DNA from: Cheilinus undulatus | Lineage: Eukaryota; Chordata; Actinopteri; Labriformes; Labridae | Direction: 5' to 3' | NCBI RefSeq assembly: GCF_018320785.1 | Contig: NC_054882.1 | Span: 1-64,000 of the forward strand | DNA: 64,000 bases | In this document: positions 12,657 through 26,113 of the stretch, one piece after another | How the letters are laid out: each line of letters begins with the position of its first letter | Position numbering within the stretch: position 1 is the stretch's first letter | Notes under the pieces: generated by a model | What the model saw: the letters and a program-made list of their open reading frames with translations, nothing else | Told to the model about the DNA's origin: nothing | The model's database searches: none | Made by a program: the position numbers and the translations under genes

Positions 12657-14156
12657 TCTCTCAGGATTTACTGCCTTTTGTCTGATCTGTGTTCAGAGAG
12701 AACCTTTGTCGGAGTAAAGTGAACAGATAAAGCACAGATCCATGTCTCAGTAACCTGCTGTGCTTGGGCCGCAGCAGTGTCTGAACTCTGACTGTGTCGT
12801 ACAGACGGCTCACTGTAAGGGAGGAGAGAGTGATTTCATACTGTGAGACTGTGATTTAAATATGGAAGCCTCCACAGATTGGCTTCAAGAGCCGTTTGAG
12901 TCGGCCTGTTGTAAGCAGACGACCGAGGTCACACGGGGTTGGTCCAGTTCTTTCTACAGTCGATGCTTTGGTCATGTGTCATGAAAGACTCAGTCAGGTA
13001 GTGAATGCTGAGGACAGAGGACCAGACTGGGGAGGTTTCAGTTTGAGCAGAGGCAGGGATGAAACGTAAACCCCCAGAGATGAAAACGTATCATCAGAGG
13101 GGACCCTGAACCAGAAGGGGGGTATTCTCTCCCTGATAAAACTACATAACTGATAACCAGGATTATTACCACATGATAACTTTCAAAACACAATCATAAG
13201 TCCGTCCTCGGCTCCTTCTCTCTTCCATCCGTCTCTCCCTCTCGCTCTTCCTGCTAGAGCGCCCCCTGGAGGCCCGGTGCTTTTTGTGGTTTCTGGTTTT
13301 GAAGAGCGTTTGTTTTGCAGACGGTTTGCCCCTTACCGGCCACCGTACATCACCGCTAGAGTGGCCAGAGCTCAGGGTTCCAAAGAGAAACTTCCCAAAC
13401 AAACTGCGATCCTGAGAAAGATATTGGCTCCAGAGAAATCATTTTAACAGGAAAACGCAGACACACGTCTCCTCTCGCTCACAAAAAGATTTGAGGTCAA
13501 AGGGAACAACGGTTTTGGCACAGTGATCTTCAGAGCGTGACCGGCATCCTTCAGCTGCCGTCTACAGCAGTACAATTCTGGACTCAGATCCCTGACTGTG
13601 AGCTTTCAGAACCACATTTTTTAACTACTGATTGAACCATGGTTTTTCACTCCCCACATATAAAAATATATCACCGCGTTCAGCAGCTTCTGCTGATTCT
13701 CACGATACCTTTGTTTTTCTGCTAGCTTTCACAGCTGCAGCTTAAAATGACTTTGTTTGAGGGCATGTTCTGACCAATCAACTAGGTTTTCTGAAGTGTC
13801 TCAGAATCTTTAACAGCTGTGACTGATGACTATGATGTAATGCAGGCTTTGATCACCATAGCAACCTGGCGGTCTCTCAGACACACGCCACGCATCAACA
13901 CTCTCTTAAACGGTCACACTATGAGATGTATTTCCTAACTGCCATCACTAGCATTGCAGACGATATTTTAGGGCTCTTTGAAACATGAACTTTATCTTAA
14001 TTGTCAGACTCTCCAGGCTAAAACTCTGTTTACTAATTTATGTACATTTTTCAGCATTTTTTTTTACATTTTTTACTAATCAGGTATTGCATTCCACAGT
14101 TTTTATGCAATTTTCAACCATTTTAATGCTTTTTAGCAGTTCTTATGCCTTCTAGC
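12657..14156. other. Intron of Ig gene A, nothing recognised
   Basis: About 1.5 kb between the transmembrane exon and the Tc1 element. I see no exon, RNA gene or clear repeat until a T-rich ATGCAATTTTCAACC/TTTTTAGCAG type repeat from about 14,040, into which the Tc1 copy is inserted (it resumes at 15,778). Confidence 0.5.
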
Positions 14157-15777
<1,621 letters not shown>

Positions 15778-15957
15778 TATAATGCTATTTATATGCTATT
15801 TTCAGCTATTTCTATGCTATTTAGCTATTTTATGCTATTTTCAGCTAATTTTTTGCTTTTTCAGCAGTTCTTCCACAATTCAGCTCACAGCATCCCCATG
15901 TAATTTCAGCTGAAATTGCAATTTTGATCTTAAAGTTAGTTGATGTTGTCTTCTTAG

Positions 15958-16287
15958 TCACCCAGGTGGAGGTGGAAGAGGGGGCGGAGTGTGTTAGACT
16001 TCCTTATATAACAATGGTCGAGCTGCCAGCGGGCTTCCATGCGGAGTGGATCCGCTGTTCCCCTGATCCCATGAAGGTCCACGTCTTACACAATGAGGGA
16101 TACTGGTTTGACAGTCAGCACGAGATTTACTGCGAACGTATAAGTATGGATACATTCTGTTGGATAAGCAGGGATCTGGGTCTGACCCTCAGGGACCCCT
16201 GCTACAGAGACAGTGGGACCTTTCTCTGCACCGTCTATAAGGAGCAGCGAGTCCTGGATCAGCGAGCTGTACGACTCCAGGTCAACG
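15958..16287 (+). CDS. Ig gene A exon, V-like domain 2 (first Cys replaced by Tyr)
   Basis: Phase 1 at both ends, 330 bases, same length as the matching exon of copy B. V-set landmarks: VEVEEGAECVRLPY where the usual LPC cysteine is Tyr; AEWIRC; KVHVLHNEG; LGLTLRDPCYRDSGTFLC with the second cysteine kept. Extra cysteines occur in the strand C and strand E areas. It lies after the transmembrane exon, so in the spliced product it would be behind the membrane segment. Confidence 0.7.
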
Positions 16288-16589
16288 GTAAATGAGTTTT
16301 TATATGACTGGATTAACCAATCAGACTTTGAGTGTTTGAATGATTCTGGTAACCAGTAAAGACAACAGAAATACTTCTCAGTTATTTCATAGTTTTTAGA
16401 TGAAGGGAGAGGATTCGAGGGGCATCGCCTCACTCTACCCTTTCCCAAGCTGGGCCTGCTCTGAGGACATAGCAGAAATATAACATAACTTACAACCTAG
16501 AATATTTAACTCCAGTTCTGAAAACTAATGGGACAATGTTCCAAAGAATGGGACAACATGTCTCCTCACTTCTCAGATGTTGGCGGACT

Positions 16590-16843
16590 GTTGGTAAAAG
16601 CAGAGAGGATGCTACACAGTGTTAAACATGGCCCTGTCCCTACTTTTTTGAGATGTGTCACTGCCATCAAATACAAAATGAGTTAATATTTTCCTGAAAT
16701 GTTTAAATGTCTCAGTTTAACATCTGATTTGTTGTTTCTGGTCTGTTGTGGATCTAATCTGGGTTTATGAGATTTGATTGTCATTGACTTGTTTTATTTA
16801 GGTTTTACACAGCGCCCCAACTTTTCTGGAACTGGGTTTGTAG
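16590..16843. mobile_element. Remnant of a CCCAACTTTT-ended DNA element
   Basis: Ends in CAGCGCCCCAACTTTTCTGG and contains CCTGTCCCTACTTTTTTGAG. Related ends (TGTCCCAACTTTTTTGGAAT) occur at 26,990-27,200. This is a common type of non-autonomous element in teleost introns; boundaries are approximate. Confidence 0.45.
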
Positions 16844-17020
16844 CTGTTTGTGGTCCTTCGTGTCTTGTAGAGCTGTGTTTTATATGCTGTCTGTCGGCTT
16901 GTCCTTAATGAAACCCTGACAGACCTCTGCTGCGTCTGCAGGTTTGAGGTTTTCTCTGAAGCGGTCTCTGGGTTACTCTATGAGGTCTGTGAACATCTCC
17001 GTGTCTTTTCCTCCTTTCAG

Positions 17021-17356
17021 TGATGGAGGAGGTGGTGGAGGTTGGGGAGTGGGCTGAAACCTTCACTCTGCCCTTCATAACCACCGCTCAGCTGCCTGAA
17101 GACGCCTCGGTGGAGTGGCGGCGCTCTGAGCCCAGAGACATGGTGGTCCATGTGTTCAAGAATGGAAAGGACCGGCCGCACGGACAGGATGAGCGTTACC
17201 AGGGTAACACAACGATGAACAGCAACCCGCTAGCATCCAAAGACCTCAGCGTAACCGTCACTAACACGGGCTACCCTGACAGAGGGAAATACAGCTGTGT
17301 CGTCCGAAAAGAGGGAAACATCCTGGCACGGAAGGAAGTGCGGCTTCGAGTCAGAA
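17021..17356 (+). CDS. Ig gene A exon, V-like domain 3 (first Cys replaced by Phe)
   Basis: 336 bases, phase 1 at both ends. Reads VMEEVVEVGEWAETFTLPF (Phe in place of the first Ig cysteine), VEWRRSEPRDMVVHVF, NGKDRP, TMNSNPLASKDLSVTV and DRGKYSCVV (second cysteine kept). Strongly alike the third domain of copy B (29515-29850). Confidence 0.72.
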
Positions 17357-17447
17357 GTTAGTAATGTTGGTGGAGGGTAGACCACTGATCCTGAAATCCC
17401 TGAGCTCTGTGCTGTTTGTTCATCTGTGGTGTTTGCCATCCTCTCAG

Positions 17448-17792
17448 GGTCCTCGGTGGATGTGGAGGTGGATCCGGTGGTCAAGGCCGTCAAGCTGCCG
17501 TGGGTAATCACAGCTCGCCTTCCTGAGGATGCATCCGTGGAGTGGGAATATTCCAACTGGATGACTTACAATAGGTGGAAGATTCACGTGTTTGAGGACG
17601 GCGAGGACCAGCCCGACCAGCAGGACCCGTCCTACCGAGGCCGCACCACCATGAGAAAGAACCCGCTGCTGACCGGAGATCTGAGTCTGACCCTGAAAAA
17701 CCTCAAGCTTGGAGACAGCGGGAGTTACAACGGCTCAGTCCGGGTGAACGGAGAAGTCACATTGGAGCAAACAGTGAGGCTCAAGGTCAAAG
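17448..17792 (+). CDS. Ig gene A exon, V-like domain 4 (both Cys lost)
   Basis: 345 bases, phase 1 at both ends, only 91 bp after the previous exon. Reads VDVEVDPVVKAVKLPW (Trp replaces the first cysteine), ASVEWEYSNW, KIHVFEDGEDQP, YRGRTTMRKNPLL, LSLTLKNLKLGDSGSYNGSV (Asn replaces the second cysteine), so neither half of the canonical disulphide is possible. Copy B has no counterpart. Confidence 0.7.
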
Positions 17793-18295
17793 GTTAGTAT
17801 AGAGGTCAAAGGTTAGACCATTGTCCGGACTACTGCTTCTGTTTCAGCTTTAAATATTAAAAATGTCCATCCAGCAGATACGATTAAAGGTGAATGTCAG
17901 CAGAAGATCACCTCTAAAGGTTCTGATTAAAGTAAGGAATGGTGGGATGGACCAGCTCTGCCTTAGTCCAGACAGAGTCTAGTCTGAACGTAGGGTCTTC
18001 CTCAGGACGGCACTACGCTCTGCTAAAACTGTAAATGTTGTTCCAGCTGAGACAGTCTCAAAGTAGGCTTGAGTCAGAACTTTAATATTAGATCTATAGG
18101 TGTAAAGAGCCAAGGGTTTTACCAGCCTCCAGAGTCACCAGTGTGTTCACCTTGATCAGTAACATGATGTTTCCAGATCAGAGATCATTTTCAGTATCCA
18201 CTGTTGAATTATCCCATCATAGTGAAGGTTCAGCCCTCATACTGGCTCCAGGAATGGACAGTAGGCTTCTGTTATCAGCTAAGAAAAATAGACAC

Positions 18296-18640
18296 CAAGG
18301 GCAAGAATGGAATGTTTTATAAGGCTTTGAAGGATGACATCATCTTCAAAGGCAAGGGTGGAATGTTTTATAACCGTTAAAGGATGACATCATCTTCAAA
18401 GATAAGCTTGGTATGTTTTAAAAACTTTGAAGGATGACATCATCTTCAAAGATAAGCTTGGTATGTTTTAAAACCTTTGAAGGATGACATCATCTTCAAA
18501 GGCAGGGGTGGAATGTTTTATAACCGTTAAAGGATGACATCATCTTCAAAGGCAAGGGTGGAATGTTTTATAACCGTTAAAGGATGACATCATCTTCAAA
18601 GGCAGGGATAGAATCTTTTTTGGCCTTAAAGTGTGATGTC
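18296..18640. repeat. 50-bp minisatellite, about 6 copies
   Basis: The phrase AGGATGACATCATCTTCAAA recurs at exact 50-bp steps (18,331, 18,381, 18,431, 18,481, 18,531, 18,581), followed by GGCAAGGGTGGAATG or GATAAGCTTGGTATG. The same family appears expanded at 51.4-52.8 kb (reverse orientation) and at 62.4-63.0 kb. Confidence 0.88.
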
Positions 18641-18780
18641 ATATTTTTTGCCAAATAATAGGCCATAGTTGGCAATTTTTTGGAAAAGTGGGTCCACCCA
18701 CTTTTCCAAAAAATTGCAAAAGGAAAGGAAAGGATGGTCAGCATGAAGGAAAAATCGCTGGTTTATCAGTGTTCTGATTA
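18641..18780. repeat. Element fragment with a 21-bp perfect hairpin
   Basis: TTTTGCCAAATAATAGGCC to GGTCAGCATGAAGG matches 63,005-63,070 (TTTTGCCAAATAGTAGGCC, GTCGGCATAAAG), so this is the non-tandem part of the same dispersed element as the 50-bp array. Bases 18,672-18,692 and 18,697-18,717 form a perfect inverted repeat with a 4-base loop (arm starts GCAATTTTTTGGAAAAG). Confidence 0.55.
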
Positions 18781-19037
18781 TGATTGAGAGAAAACGTATG
18801 GCTCTGTTGTTGTTGTTTTTTAAACTGGTCTGTTTGGGTTTGTAGAACGATTCCAGTCATTTATGATGAGGAGTGAGGCCTCAGCTCTGCCTCTGTCTGT
18901 TTCTAGGTTGATCTCCTGTCAGTTTTAGACAGTATTTCTGATATGTCACTCTAGATTGGACTAAAGAAAACGCCTTCAGTAACTACATGGTTGACCACTC
19001 AGACTTTGTAGTGTTTTCTACAGTGTATGGTGTGAAC

Positions 19038-20484
19038 TAGAGGTGTCTTCAGCTAAGGATTTTCATAGTCGAATCTGATTCATCAGATCTTGCCTTTAGT
19101 CGACCAATAGTCGAACAGCATTTCCGCTAGACGTTTTTTGTTCCCGGTCAAGATGACCGGCAGTCTTCAAGAATTCTGGTCATTTAGATCAACAACCGGA
19201 CATTTGCTTTAACATTATTTTGCTGCATTAACAGCAGCAAAACGCATAAATCTCTCTCTTATTTTTTTGTGTAAGTGGTTTAAAGTATCAAAATGAAAGC
19301 TGTGCGCTTTTCCTTACACACACAGTCAGTTACCCAATATACACCCACGTTAAACTCATAAACAGCAGTTAGCTTCACATTAGCACCGTTAGCCTGTTAG
19401 CACATTGGCCGCTATCATAACTTAGCAGCTTAGAACAGCCAAATACCATCCTCCACCAACAACAACGAAGCATCCAAACAGAAAAAGGCGCTCTGTTCAC
19501 TGAACACTGCGTTAGAACTCTACATTTCAAATGAAACATGAGTCTTACCGTCAGCTGCTAATATCAGTCCTCATGATGATAGAACTGTAGCCTCTGCTAA
19601 AGCTGGAAATCCAACCATCCTGGTTTATTTGGACTAGACAAAAGCTCCATTGCAGATAGTCCGGTCCAGTCCTCCTCTCATTAACAGCTTATCCAAGACT
19701 ACTTCTGCTAATTAGCCAGGATATCCTGAACATTAACAACCTTCATTATCAGCTCCAGCGGTCTCTGCAGTTCTGCACGATGTGATTCTGTGTTGACTAC
19801 AATCCAACTTTATCTGAGGATTGGTCATAGGTAGCTTATCAAAGTCCACTACAACTCTGCTCGGCGTAGGCCTCTCTCTGCAGCTGCATCGGTGTTTACA
19901 ACGCTCAGCTATACAGTTCCCTTTGTTTCAGCCTCTTCATTACTCGCAGCTATGACACAAAGTCCCTCCATACCACTGATGATATTAAACCTTTGGTTAA
20001 CCAGGAAATCCTCACTGAGATTAAAATTCTGCTTTATGAGAAAGCTCTGGTCAAACTTTCCCTGCATAGTCCCCAGCAGTACTGAGCATGCTCAGAGAGA
20101 TAGATTAGCTTTGACATCATCATGCATACATAATTAGCCATGTGCTTGCCATAAACTTTTAGTTTATATTAACGCATTCTCGCAACATATCTTCTAGGTT
20201 ACACAAAGTATAATCTGCAAGTATTCAGTATTTACTAATGTGGTCATTTGCATGTTTTCTGCTGGACATTTTGACCGGTTATATTTTTATCTGCTGGACT
20301 TATGCCCTTTTTACTGGCCAATGACCGGCAAATGCCGGCTAACGGAAACTCAGGCTCAGCAGCCCCATGTAGTCAGAATGGTACGATCCTGGTTACATAA
20401 CAGCATTTGACGATGAGGTTCATAGTCGAATCAGACTCCTCCGAATCGAATCCTCGAATTGCCGACTATTCCGGGTCACCTCTA
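19038..20484. mobile_element. hAT-type non-autonomous element, 1.4 kb
   Basis: Short inverted ends TAGAGGTG ... CACCTCTA, with subterminal ATAGTCGAATCNGA motifs repeated in inverse order at the right end (CATAGTCGAATCAGACTCC, CCGACTATTCC). The interior includes clustered ACCGGCA/GCCGGT phrases and no transposase frame. Ends and subterminal repeats fit an Ac/hAT-type derivative; target duplications are not clear. Confidence 0.55.
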
Positions 20485-20777
20485 CTGTAAAAATAAAAAT
20501 GGCTGACACACCAACGTCTGCACAGATGATGTGAAATAAATCCCGTGCCATGGATGTGTGAGACAGGCCCTCTAGTGTGTTGGGTTGTTGTTTCTGTGGA
20601 ATCAGTGAGGTATGGGTTTGTCTTCATTTGACAACCCTAGCACAGTTACATAATCTCCCATAATCGGGAGCAGTGCAGTTTTCCTCTCCTATCGCCCAGC
20701 ATACAGCCCAAACATACTCTCACAACCTGCTCTCATTATTTTACCACAGACTGACTGTTTCTTTTTTCTCTTTGCAG

Positions 20778-20840
20778 GGAGGTTTCCCTTCTGGAGATGA
20801 TTTTTCTGACCAAGAAGACGATAAGAGTGATAAGACCTAG
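20778..20840 (+). CDS. Candidate terminal exon of Ig gene A
   Basis: Excellent acceptor (CTTTTTTCTCTTTGCAG). Frame 0 reads GGFPSGDDFSDQEDDKSDKT then TAG, an acidic tail. The upstream V-like exon ends in phase 1, which would instead give GRFPFWR and a stop, so either an unseen exon lies between or this belongs to nothing. Kept as a weak candidate. Confidence 0.25.
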   Translation, partial: GGFPSGDDFSDQEDDKSDKT

Positions 20841-21189
20841 AGGAATCAGACAACAAACGTTTGTCTCATCAGTTTGATACAAGCTTCAGCTTCTCTCTGA
20901 TGTTCTTTCTGTTATCAGCTGTATACTTTCACTTTCACTTTACACTTTATTCCAGACCCATAGGTCCATATCTGTGTACATAAAATGTATAAAATGATGA
21001 GGGCCTGAATCCTAGGACTCTCCAAAAATCTCCAAACTTTGGTTAAAGGTCACATATTTGACCTTGTGATGTCACGGCGCCAGCGCGGACCAAAAAAAGG
21101 CGGCATGATGGTAAATTCTGCTGATACTGTGACCATCAGTTATTTACTGCTTTTCACAATGCATTGTGGGATACAATGAGTGCACTGTT

Positions 21190-21700
21190 TAGAGCAGGGT
21201 TCCTCAGCCCTGCTCAACCAAAGAGCCAAACAGCTGAAAAATGCCTTTGCAAGAGCCACAATGTAAGTGGTGAAAAGTAGCAAGATGGGCTGAAGTGGCA
21301 ATAATAATAAGTCAGAGGTGGCAAAAAAGGGCAGAAAGTGTCAAAATTTTGATGAGAAGTGACGATAAATGAGTTACAGGTGGCAAAAATGTTCATAAGT
21401 GGTAAAAACATGACAAAAACATGTGTGGAAAGTGACTAAAATGGGCAAAAAGCAGCAAAGAGAGGCAGGAATTTGGGGGAAAATTGACATTTATTGGCAA
21501 AGCCTAAATGGGGGAAAATTGGGGGGAAAATGCAAATAGCAAAAAGCGAGATAAAAGATTCAAAACTGGGCAATAAGTGTTCAAAAGAAGTGGCAAAAGT
21601 GGGCTTAAAGCAGTAGAAAATGGATTAAAAGTGGCAAAAAAATGCAAATAAGGGCAAAGAAAATCTACAGAAAAATATAAAAGCTGAACGTTAAAGCCAA
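21190..21700. repeat. GTGGCAAAA-type dispersed low-complexity element
   Basis: Begins with GGTTCCTCAGCCCTGCTCA and CAAAGAGCC, then alternates AAAAGTGGCAAAAATGGGC-like phrases. The same start (TTACTCAACCAAAGAGCCAC) is at 57,803. Purine-rich on this strand. Confidence 0.6.
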
Positions 21701-21952
21701 CTGTATAAATGTGGGAAACAAGCTGGTTGTGACTTGTAATGGATCATTTCTGATGCTGAAGTTTCCCTTCATGAAGGTTTTCTGGGGGAATAATGTTTTA
21801 CATGTGGACGTTAAAGCTCCAGAGAATGACTCAGATCTGAAACAGGGCGGATTAGTTGGGGAGTATTTGGGACAGTTTTGTTGAAGCATCTCTGTTCATA
21901 AAGGAAACTGAATCCAGGCCAAAGGACCTCTGCCACGTTTACTGAGTGGAGA

Positions 21953-22530
21953 ATGAATGTTTTCAAAGCTGCTGCTGTGGGTTCAGAGCTGCTGAAGCGT
22001 GGAGAGGCCCATGGTGGCTCCAGAGCCCATCCTCTGCTCCTCTCAGGGTCAGCCATGTCTAAGACAGGCTCAGTAAAATGTCAGGGTTCACAGATGGAGT
22101 TTTTCTCCTGTTATAGATACCTCGGTACTTTGATTGGTGATTCCCCGTCCTTCACTCCTCACATTCAGCGGCTGGTTTAGAGGTTAAAGGTGAAACTGGG
22201 TTTTTATCCCAGGATCAAACCCTGCCTTTGCTTTGAGTCTAAGAGAAGACTGTCAGTGCTGGGCTGTGGAGATGTTTGGTAGGGGCGTGCTCCGTCTCAG
22301 AGCTTACGTTCTCTCCGTGTACTCTGGAGCTCTGAGGTTCATCACAAACTCTAAATCCCTCACTCATCGCTGCTCTTTTATAAACCTGTGGGTTGGTCTC
22401 GGTTGTCTTACAGGTAAACGCTGGTGTGTTTTATCTATGAAGCTAGTCTTGGTCTTCTGCCCTCCATCAGTCTGAAGACCTCTGGAACCTACAGCTTTTA
22501 CCGTCTCTTGAAAAGGAGACTTTTCATCTC
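21953..22530 (+). mobile_element. LINE reverse-transcriptase remnant
   Basis: Translates in broken frames to CQGSQMEFFSCYRYLGTLI, FTPHIQRLV, LKVKLGFYPRIKPC and GALRFITNSKSLTHRC, the conserved C-terminal part of reverse transcriptases of fish non-LTR elements (YRYLG motif and thumb). Stops and frameshifts show it is dead. Clade not assigned. Confidence 0.75.
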
Positions 22531-22974
22531 AGTGAGGTTGTTCTCCTGGTTAAATAAAAATAAATGAATAAATGTTTCACGTTAATCATCAGCTCCTTAC
22601 GTATCAACGTCTATTTAAGCTCTTACTCTACCACCCACAGCTGAACTCACTTTATTTTCTCTAAGTATGAAGAATCAAACCCAGTAAATGAGCTGATGCT
22701 TCTTTCTGTGTTGTTGTGAGATGTTTGAACGTCTTTGACTAACAGAGGTTTTAAATAAACAGACGCACTGATGGGGACTGGTGCAGATTTCCTCCACTAG
22801 AAAAATGTAAATTTAACCTTGAAGATTAAAAATCCTTGTTGAGTTAAAAAAATCTGAAAAAGCAGAAAAAAAGTCAGGAATGAGGGGAAGAAAATAATTT
22901 GTGTTTTCATTTCATATTTTCATTTTATTATGAGCTAAACTTAGGATTTTGAATTTTAATTCATATTTTGACCT

Positions 22975-24314
22975 TTAAACTCCCAACTTTGACTTTTAAT
23001 CCCATATTTTCACTTTTTAAACTCCTGATCTAGAATTTTATCTCAAATCTTACCTTTAAACTCTTGATTTTGTATTTTATCTCATATTTTTACCTTTTAA
23101 AATCTTGATTTTGTATTTTATCTCATATTTTTACCTTTAAACTCTTGATTTTGTATTTTATCTCATATTTTTACCTTTTAAAATCTTGATTTTGTATTTT
23201 ATCTCATATTTTTACCTTTAAACTCTTGATTTTGTATTTTATCTCATATTTTTACCTTTAAACTCTTGATTTTGTATTTTATCTCATATTTTTACCTTTT
23301 AAAATCTTGATTTTGTATTTTATCTCATATTTTTACCTTTAAACTCTTGATTTTGTATTTTATCTCATATTTTTACCTTTTAAAATCTTGATTTTGTATT
23401 TTATCTCATATTTTTACCTTTAAACTCTTGATTTTGTATTTTATCTCATATTTTACCTTTTAAAATCTTGATTTTGTATTTTATCTCATATTTTTACCTT
23501 TAAACTCTTGATTTTGTATTTTATCTCATATTTTTACCTTTAAACTCTTGATTTTGTATTTTATCTCATATTTTTACCTTTAAACTCTTGATTTTGTATT
23601 TTATCTCATATTTTTACCTTTAAACTCTTGATTTTGTATTTTATCTCATATTTTTACCTTTAAACTCTTGATTTTGTATTTTATCTCATATTTTTACCTT
23701 TTAAAATCTTGATTTTGTATTTTATCTCATATTTTTACCTTTTAAAATCTTGATTTTGTATTTTATCTCATATTTTACCTTTTAAACTCTTGATTTTGTA
23801 TTTTATCTCATATTTTACCTTTTAAAATCTTGATTTTGTATTTTATCTCATATTTTACCTTTTAAAATCTTGATTTTGTATTTTATCTCATATTTTTACC
23901 TTTTAAAATCTTGATTTTGTATTTTATCTCATATTTTTACCTTTTAAACTCTTGATTTTGTATTTTATCTCATATTTTTACCTTTTAAAATCTTGATTTT
24001 GTATTTTATCTCATATTTTACCTTTTAAACTCTTGATTTTGTATTTTATCTCATATTTTTACCTTTAAACTCTTGATTTTGTATTTTATCTCATATTTTT
24101 ACCTTTTAAACTCTTGATTTTGTATTTTATCTCATATTTTACCTTTTAAACTCTTGATTTTGTATTTTATCTCATATTTTACCTTTTAAAATCTTGATTT
24201 TGTATTTTATCTCATATTTTTACCTTTTAAAATCTTGATTTTGTATTTTATCTCATATTTTTACCTTTAAACTCTTGATTTTGTATTTTATCTCATATTT
24301 TTACCTTTAAACTC
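22975..24314. repeat. 40/41-bp A/T-rich minisatellite, about 33 copies
   Basis: Unit core CTCTTGATTTTGTATTTT followed by ATCTCATATTTTTACC; copies alternate TTTAAACTC and TTTTAAAATC. It is an expansion of the internal segment of the surrounding element: the short copy at about 54,690-54,780 holds two or three degenerate units of the same phrase. Confidence 0.93.
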
Positions 24315-24415
24315 GTGATGTTATCTCTCTGTCTCACATATTTGCGTTTCGTAAACCTTATTTTGACGTTGTTACGGCCGCCACCGTCTGGGGACCTTTA
24401 CCTCTCCCTCTTTGA

Positions 24416-24451
24416 GTGTGTATGTGTGTGTGTGTGTGTGTGTGTGGGGGG

Positions 24452-24486
<35 letters not shown>

Positions 24487-24767
24487 TGTGGGTGGGGGTG
24501 TGTGTGTGTGTGTGGGTGTGAGTGTGTGTGTGTTCTCGTGTGTGTACGTGTGTTCTTGTTTGAGTGCCTACTGCAGCTCTCAGGTTGCCGTTGCTGCAAC
24601 AGCCTGTTGTCAATGATCCCGTCCACCTGCGTAGAAGAAGCCTGATTGGCCTGGAGGTCCTGCAGCTCAATCCACCAACCAGAGGGGAGTGCAGAGGATG
24701 GCAGGAGCTGGCCGCCAGACGACAGCAGCAAGCTGAGGCCAGCCACACACCCACCCACACACACACA

Positions 24768-24800
<33 letters not shown>
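24416..24800. repeat. Inverted pair of GT and CA microsatellites
   Basis: A (GT)n tract with GGGG interruptions at 24,416-24,540 and a (CA)n tract at 24,745-24,800 on the same strand, 200 bp apart, so they can pair as a hairpin. The unique DNA between (TGCAGCTCTCAGGTTGCC to GACAGCAGCAAGCTGAGG) is GC-rich with no recognised product. Confidence 0.85.
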
Positions 24801-24802
<2 letters not shown>

Positions 24803-25479
24803 AGCCGTGCTGGCGGGCCTCTTTGTTAATGGCTGTTAAACTGCTGGTAACTCTGTAAACCTGCTGAGGCGCTAGCTTTGTTAATTGTGGTAGCCTAATT
24901 AGTTACTGAAACACACAGTTTTTGTATCATTTAGTTGGGTGCTGTTTTGTATTTCCTTTTGTTGATTAGAGTAGTTAGGTTTTCTTTATTCAGTAAAACT
25001 TTAGTTCTAATAACTCTAGGTTAGAGTCTCCTCTAGTTCTGCTTTTGTCACTTTTACACAGCCCTCTTCAGCCCTGAGATGCCTCACCTTTCTTCAGTTG
25101 TCAAACCATCCCTGCTTTTGTTCATAAATAACTTTATTTAAACCTGTTAACATCTTGGTTTTTATGTTTCTTCCCTTTCCCCAGTGAGCTGGTTGTAACA
25201 GACGTCTAATTTTGTATTTTGACCTTTAGGATTTATAAAGTTGACTTTAGATTTATTGATGCTGTGATTTTGATCATTTTGACTTTTTTTAGAAATCTTA
25301 AAACCATCTATCATCTCTGTTTGTTTTCCCTATCATTCATTTCCTGTGAAAACACGGTCGACAGTTTTCAGTTAAATGTTGACCCTGTTAGGCCCTCAGG
25401 TCAGACCTGAATCCAGAATCTGGCCCCTGCTGTGACCGAGTCTGACACCCCTGGTCTATGGTAACACCTCTGACCCAGT

Positions 25480-25990
25480 GTGGAACATGACAACAATTTC
25501 CCCAACCAATTCCTGAAAAATGTTAAAGAACCCCCCAAGAGAATTCCTAATAAAACTTTCACAAATTTAAAAATATATTTCCAAAAAGAAGGATTGGGAG
25601 TCTTTTCTGTCACTTTGCACCATCATGTTACCTGTGAAGTTACTTCCAATAAACAAAGTTAAAGAAAAGAAAAAAAAACAAATGTGTATATATATATATA
25701 TATTTTATATCTAAATTTCATACATATATATTTTTTCCCCTTAATTTCCATGAAAATGATGGAACATTTTTTTAAACACATTGGCCCAAACATTTAAAAG
25801 AAATGTCTTAAATTTCCATGAAAGTTTTATAAAATCTAAGCGAATTTTCCCCAGAAAAGCAAAAAAAAAAAATGTACAGAACATATCCCTAAATGTTTGA
25901 CTTCAAAATTTCCAGGGAAATTTTCTAAAATATCCATGAAAATTCCAGAAAGTTTCACAGCAAACTCTACAAACATTTCATTCCAGCGGC
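25480..25990. other. A/T-rich low-complexity DNA
   Basis: Repeated phrases of the type AAATTTCCATGAAA and CCCCAGAAAAGC plus a TA run at 25,688. A similar stretch lies at 36,890-37,290 in dkc1 intron 1. No gene seen. Confidence 0.5.
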
Positions 25991-26088
25991 CGTTTGGAAC
26001 GGTTATCTAGAAAGTTCTAGCAGAAATGAAATGCAACATCCTCAGATGAACATGGAGGAAAGCCAAAGAGCTGCAGTTCCGCTCCTCT

Positions 26089-26102
26089 CCACCAGAGGGC
26101 AG
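26089..26102 (+). promoter_or_regulatory. CTCF-like motif before Ig gene B
   Basis: CCACCAGAGGGCAG matches the CTCF core. It lies 12 bp before the ATG of the small hydrophobic exon at 26,114 and 230 bp before Ig gene B. Motif match only. Confidence 0.4.
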
Positions 26103-26113
26103 CCTCTGTGATC

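Larger units (their letters stand above)
22780..25470 (+). mobile_element. CAAACTC/CCCCTG hAT-like element with internal expansions
   Basis: Left part (AAATGTAAATTTAACCTTG, AAGTCAGGAATGAGGG) and right part (GACCCTGTTAGGCCCTCAGG to GACACCCCTGG at 25,455) match, in order, the compact copy at 54,250-55,017. Between them this copy carries the 40/41-bp array, GT and CA microsatellites and about 0.6 kb of other DNA. The left terminus is missing. Confidence 0.6.

Noticed and set aside
13166-13402. 78-codon frame on the - strand (Arg/Ser-rich)
   Set aside because: No homology, no splice context and no repeat support; its length is within chance expectation.
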